NCBI GenBank assembly: GCA_029204225.1 | Contig: CM055113.1 | Coordinates: 24,773,571-24,837,570, forward strand | DNA: 64,000 nucleotides | Source of the DNA: Diphasiastrum complanatum | Lineage: Eukaryota > Streptophyta > Lycopodiopsida > Lycopodiales > Lycopodiaceae | Reading direction: 5' to 3' | Shown: positions 59,372 through 64,000 of the stretch, one piece after another | Position numbering within the stretch: position 1 is the first letter of the stretch | How the letters are laid out: each line of letters opens with the position of its first letter | Translations under genes and position numbers: made by a program | Notes under the pieces: generated by a model | What the model was told of the DNA's origin: nothing | The model's database searches: none | What the model saw: the letters and a program-made list of their open reading frames with translations, nothing else

Positions 59372-61286
59372 AATGGAGTAGCTGAGAGGAAAAATAGATC
59401 TTTATGTGAATGTGCTAAAGCAATTTGAGTAGCAGCTTCTTTTCCTATTGAATATTGGGGTGAAGCTATAAATTGTGCAAACTATTTGTTCAATAGATTA
59501 CCTCACAATGCTCTTGTTGGAAAAACACCTTTTGAAGTCTTGTTTCAGAAAAAACCTAAGGTAGATCACCTTAGAGTTTTTGGTTGTACTTGCTTTGTTA
59601 ATATGCCCTTGGAAACAAGGAAAAGAGATGATCCTAATTCTGTTAAAGGGATCATGGTTGGATATGCATCCAACAAGAAAGCTTACAGGATCTATGTTCA
59701 GAAGGATGAGTTCAAATATTCTCACAAAGATACTCCAATCATCACCCTTGAAGATCATCATGGAGAGATGGGGCCGAGATTTGAGGAGGAGTCACCTCGA
59801 ATTTTTTCACCAAGGAGATCTCAAAGAGAAAGATCCGAGCCTAGAAGGCTTACCTATAAAGATAGAGGAAAGCAAGCGGAAATCAACTCCACTAATTGTG
59901 CCTATTTTATTTCTCATGAGGAGCCGAAGGATGTATATGATGCTATCAACTCAAAGGAATGGTACCTTGCCATGAAGGAAGAATATGATGCTTTGATGGC
60001 CAATAATACATGGGAGCTTGTGAATCTTCCATCCAACAAGAATACCATTGGTTGCAAATGGGTTTTTCGACTATGTTTCTAATGCAATTCTAAATGGCTA
60101 TCTAGAAGAAGAGATCTATATGGATCAACCTATTGGGTTCATCCATGATGAGGGAAAAGTTTGCTTGCTCTTCAAAAGTTTATATGGATTAACGCAAGCT
60201 CCAAGGTCATGGTATTCTCGACTTAACACCTTTCTTGAGTCACTAGGATTTAATCTTAGTAACTATGATCCTTCCTTATATGTCAAGTTTTTTGATAAAG
60301 ATATTGTCATCCTTCTTATTTATGTTGATGATATCATTCTGACAGGAAGTTGTATCAAGTTAGTTGAGGAAACCAAGATTGCACTTGGAAAAGAGTTCAA
60401 GATGCAAGATCTTGGAAAAATTCACTATATTCTAGGATTAGAGATTGACTTTCTTAAAGATAAAGCTTTTGTATGTAAATCTAAGTACGCTCTTTCAATG
60501 TTAAAAAAGTTCAATATGTTGAATTGTAAGAGTATAGAAACACCTATGGAGCATAATGTAAATGACTCTAACAAAGGTGATGAAAGATCCTTCGAGGACA
60601 TCACACTTTTTAGAAGTCTTATAGGCTCCTTAATTTGGCTCACAATAGCTAGACCTGACATAAGCTTTAGTGTTCATAAATTGAGCCAGGCTATGCAAAA
60701 TCCTTCAGTTTATCATTGGAAAAAGGCCAAGAGAGTGCTTAGATATATATCTTCAACTTTTGATTTTGGTTTATTGTATAAAAGTGAGGATCTTTCTATT
60801 ATTGGTTATTCTGACTCGGATTTTGCAAGTGATAGAGCAGATCAAAAATCTACAAGTGCTTATGTCATATATCTTGGAGGAAACTTGATATCTTGGCCTT
60901 CCAAAAAACAAGATACTCTATCACTCTCATCATGTGAAGTTGAGTACAAGGCGCTCATTACAACAACAAAGGAACTGTTTTGGATCAAAAGGTTACTAGT
61001 GGAGATAAAGATAATTATGGAAGAAAATATACATATGATCATGTGTGACAACATTTCAGCTCAAGCCCTTGCCAACAACCCAATATTCCATGCAAGGAGC
61101 AAACATATCGAAGTTGCACATCACTTTGTGAGAGAGAAGCTCATTGGAGGTGAAATCAAATTGGAGCACATCGACACATCATCTTGCATTACAGATATGC
61201 TCACCAAACCTTTGAGCAAAAGTTCCTTCAACAAGCATAGAGCCAACCTTGGAGTTATACCAAGATCCATGTTCAAATCAATATAG
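59372..61286 (+). pseudogene. copia pol remainder: integrase end, RT (deleted), RNase H
   Basis: Coding continues past the TAA with NGVAERKNRSL, another stop at about 59426, and the integrase tail and linker to GCKWVFR near 60070. About 60 residues of reverse transcriptase are then missing, and the frame resumes with YVSNAILNGYLEEEIYMDQP, YGLTQAPRSWYSRL, YVDDIILTG and RNase H (YSDSDFAS, SSCEVEY, CDNIS). It ends at 61286 before the polypurine tract. This is the best-preserved copy of the lineage whose RNase H forms the array at 47423-50499. Confidence 0.9.
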
Positions 61287-61303
61287 ATCATTGTTAGGAG
61301 GAG

Positions 61304-62096
61304 TGTTAAAATTGAAAAACAATCCATATTGATTTCTTGGCTTGCTACAAATGTTGTACCATGCAAGTATGTAGCTCATTAATGCAAAATGCCAAGTTTG
61401 GCCTACATAGAACTCGAGCTACATGGTTATGTATTATCTAGTTTGATAAATGCAACTTGCATATAATTTGTAGACATAGAATTAGCATGATTATGCTTGC
61501 AGAAACTCGTGGCAACTCACATGCATTAATTGTAAGTGATCCATAGTGACATGCAAGGCATGCACAAAGTTTAATGGACACATGCATAATGATTTGGACA
61601 TTTCTAGTTAGACCTAGTACACTTGTAAACAGTTGGTAGAATTTCATGCGTGACAAGTGACAAATGTCACATAGACTCTAGATGTCACTTTAGATGTCAT
61701 TTTGGAATGGATAGATATGGTTCTACCTTGAGCTACCTCAATCTCCATAAATATGTGTAGCTCTCCCCACAATCAATGATGAAGAACCCAAGTTTTGTAG
61801 CTATCTCATGCCATTTTGGATCTAAACAAATATTGCTTGTTATCTCTCTAGATCTCTCTCTCTAACTCGTGTTGAGGCTAATGCTCATACACTGAAATCT
61901 TGTATTTTTTCATTCTTTGATTCATTGCTATTATATTCTGTTGATTAGCATGCTAGATTGTGGATTAGCCATTTCTTCTTAACTAGATTTTGTTGATCAA
62001 TCTAGAATCAAGTTATAGTGCCAATCACAAAGCTTAATTAAGATCAGTCACTCTTGTGGACATTTCCCACACGTGTGAATTCTGGAAATTTTGTCA
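61304..62096 (+). repeat. 3' LTR of the chimeric copia element (793 bp)
   Basis: It follows the polypurine tract TTAGGAGGAG and runs from TGTTAAAATTG to TTTTGTCA, matching 49708-50499. No 5' LTR exists: the left part of the element is replaced by the chitinase junction. Confidence 0.88.
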
Positions 62097-62212
62097 CTTA
62101 TGAGATATATAATCAGTTGTGATCTTTGTCACGATACAATTGATTTGGACATATTAGGTGTACTTCATGCACTGAGGGTAAGGAATCAATCATCAAAGCC
62201 TGACGGTTCGAA

Positions 62213-62674
62213 CATAGTTCCTTCTCTGTTGAGTTTCTTTGCATTCCCTTTGACTCGACTACACATATTTTTTCCACAACACTTATAAAAACAAATTCCA
62301 TCCAAAGAGATCAATGGGGCAAGACAAAACTCAACAATAGTGGCAATGTGCCTTGATAAGTTAGTTTTTAGTTGATCGTAGTCTATTAGTATCATTTATT
62401 TGTGATGTAATATTAATCTCATGATATTATCAATCCAAGCATCATCCATAGCCGATCGATGTTTTCTTCTAGAGTGATTTATGAAAACATTGAAAGGCTT
62501 TGTAAGGCGAAGGGTAAGGCATAGGGCAGCATGGTGGAAGGGTGGCTAGTGCAAGAATTCATAGTCTCTACCATGGAGGTCATTATATTCCTCATGTTTG
62601 GGAGAAGAAGAATGAAAAGAAGGATGATCTGTGTCTTTTTGGGAAAAGAAGGATGATTTGTGTTTTTTGGTGGG

Positions 62675-62705
<31 letters not shown>

Positions 62706-64000
62706 AAGTTGTAAGGGGATGCAATTTTAAAGTTAGCCATATCTAATAAACCACTCACATGCTTAACTAGTACTTATTATGTATTTTACATGTTCAACAC
62801 ATCTTGACATATATTATCAATCAAAATTATTTCACTGATACATTTCGTTATTTTTTTTTTAGTACCAAAATACAATATGCATGGACGACATTTTCTTGTG
62901 GAGCACATTGATAAAAATAGAAACACATATGACTGTGGAGTCACGACAAATATTACTCAAGGGAGTTGACCAAGCACGATATTGTGGGACGGTCAATGAT
63001 ATCTTGGAAATTGGATTTAGGCAATTCAAACTTTAAAAATTTGATGTAATTAAAACTATTTAAGATTATTTGTAATGGTCCTGATGACATGCGACGAAAG
63101 TTGAAGACAACTATTTTGTTATTGACTACACTAAGCTTTGGACATATTAGTCAAGTGATAAATTTGTAGTTCCTCAACAATGTGAGCAAGTACATAAATG
63201 TGTTCAATTGCAAATAGTCACAATTATTGCCCTTTTTGTGTTAATTAGTTAATCTTCTATATATAAATTGTATATGTATAGATGTACTTCAGCTCAAGCA
63301 ATTATAACATGCACTACCTTATTGAATGTGTGCTTCTTTGTGGACTACAAGAGACCGTAGGCATGCAATTTAGTAGGTGCAAAAGTTGTGCATGTGATGA
63401 TTTTTATGGCAAGTGAAGAATGAAGTGATGATATTGTGATGCGAGAGCTTGATAGTATAGTAAAGTGTGGTTTGAATGATACTCACATCTTTTCCTAACA
63501 TTTTTATAACTTGTTACAAGGAAGAGCAATTTTCCATACACTAATATAAATAAACTAATGTGCACAAACTCCCATATTAATATGAACATAGATTATAGTT
63601 GCCCACACCTAAATTTGGCCATCCTTGGGCATTTCTTTCTCTAAAAACTCTATTTCCTAGTTGGCACTTGTTATAAGGTCTTTTTTGAATTGAAAACTAT
63701 TCATGGGTTGGTTGATGAGGAGTCTTTTAAACTAGCTACCCAATGCTTTATAAGTTTATTAGAAGCTCTCAAATATATGGACATCCAAGTCCTATCCTAA
63801 CGCCTTCCAACATGGGACTTATTGCTAGAATAGAAGTCAATTAGAAATTCATATATAAAATGCAGACTAGACAACTAAGATATGGACAATGTCATGACTT
63901 CTAATTAGCAAATTACTTTAACAACATTTGGGGCTTGAACTTCAATCAAGCACAGTAGGAATGGCTCTTTCAAATTTCCCGTCTGCAGAAGTAATTTTAA
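62213..64000. repeat. Duplicated block matching 33021-34294
   Basis: The sequence matches 33021-33296 and 33297-34294 in direct orientation, with an extra segment at 62484-63042 that includes a GA microsatellite (62674-62701). The match is still running at the window end. No convincing gene is present. The short frames that align between the two copies differ at many amino acids. Confidence 0.85.

Overview
The window looks like nuclear DNA of a land plant. It is AT-rich, with several lineages of Ty1/copia LTR retrotransposons primed by initiator-Met tRNA, a PIF/Harbinger transposase, long CT/GA microsatellites, and repeats carrying the plant telomere-like motif AAACCCTAA. The only host-type genes I recognise are intronless GH18 chitinase-like genes. 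I cannot name the species. I see no tRNA, rRNA or CRISPR locus.

Layout. 1-4828: broken Ty1/copia element on the minus strand (copia-1). 4829-7598: two copies of a PIF/Harbinger transposase, separated by a fragment of a GC-rich LTR and a copia-1 LTR piece. 7599-20869: a non-coding LTR element in the form LTR-internal-LTR-internal-LTR, flanked by a 5-bp target duplication (ATACA). Nested in it, at 9268-15128, is an apparently intact, very young copia element (copia-2) with one open 1316-codon polyprotein, LTRs I read as identical, and target duplication TGTCC. 22465-30000: a CT tract, a copia-2-like gag fragment, a broken minus-strand copia (copia-3), and a tandem array with teloboxes, a 12-bp palindrome and embedded CT tracts. 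30555-31846 and about 45560-46042: decayed coding regions of unknown function. 38763-44103: further copia relics. 47423-50499: a second shared-LTR array, made of truncated copia units. 52653-54477: another copia relic.

Host genes. A GH18 chitinase-like gene occurs three times: a frameshifted copy on the minus strand (34969-35882) inside a roughly 2.6-kb inverted duplication shared with 54478-57062, and two intact plus-strand copies (55185-56099 and 57333-58247) whose proteins are identical. Just after the last copy, its signal-peptide coding sequence appears once more, joined in frame to the protease of a copia polyprotein (58451-59371). The right end (62213-64000) repeats 33021-34294 in direct orientation, so a fourth chitinase copy probably lies just beyond the window.

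Together this is a retrotransposon-dense region around a small, recently duplicated secreted-chitinase cluster. Duplication, apparent gene conversion and transposon fusion have all acted on the cluster.
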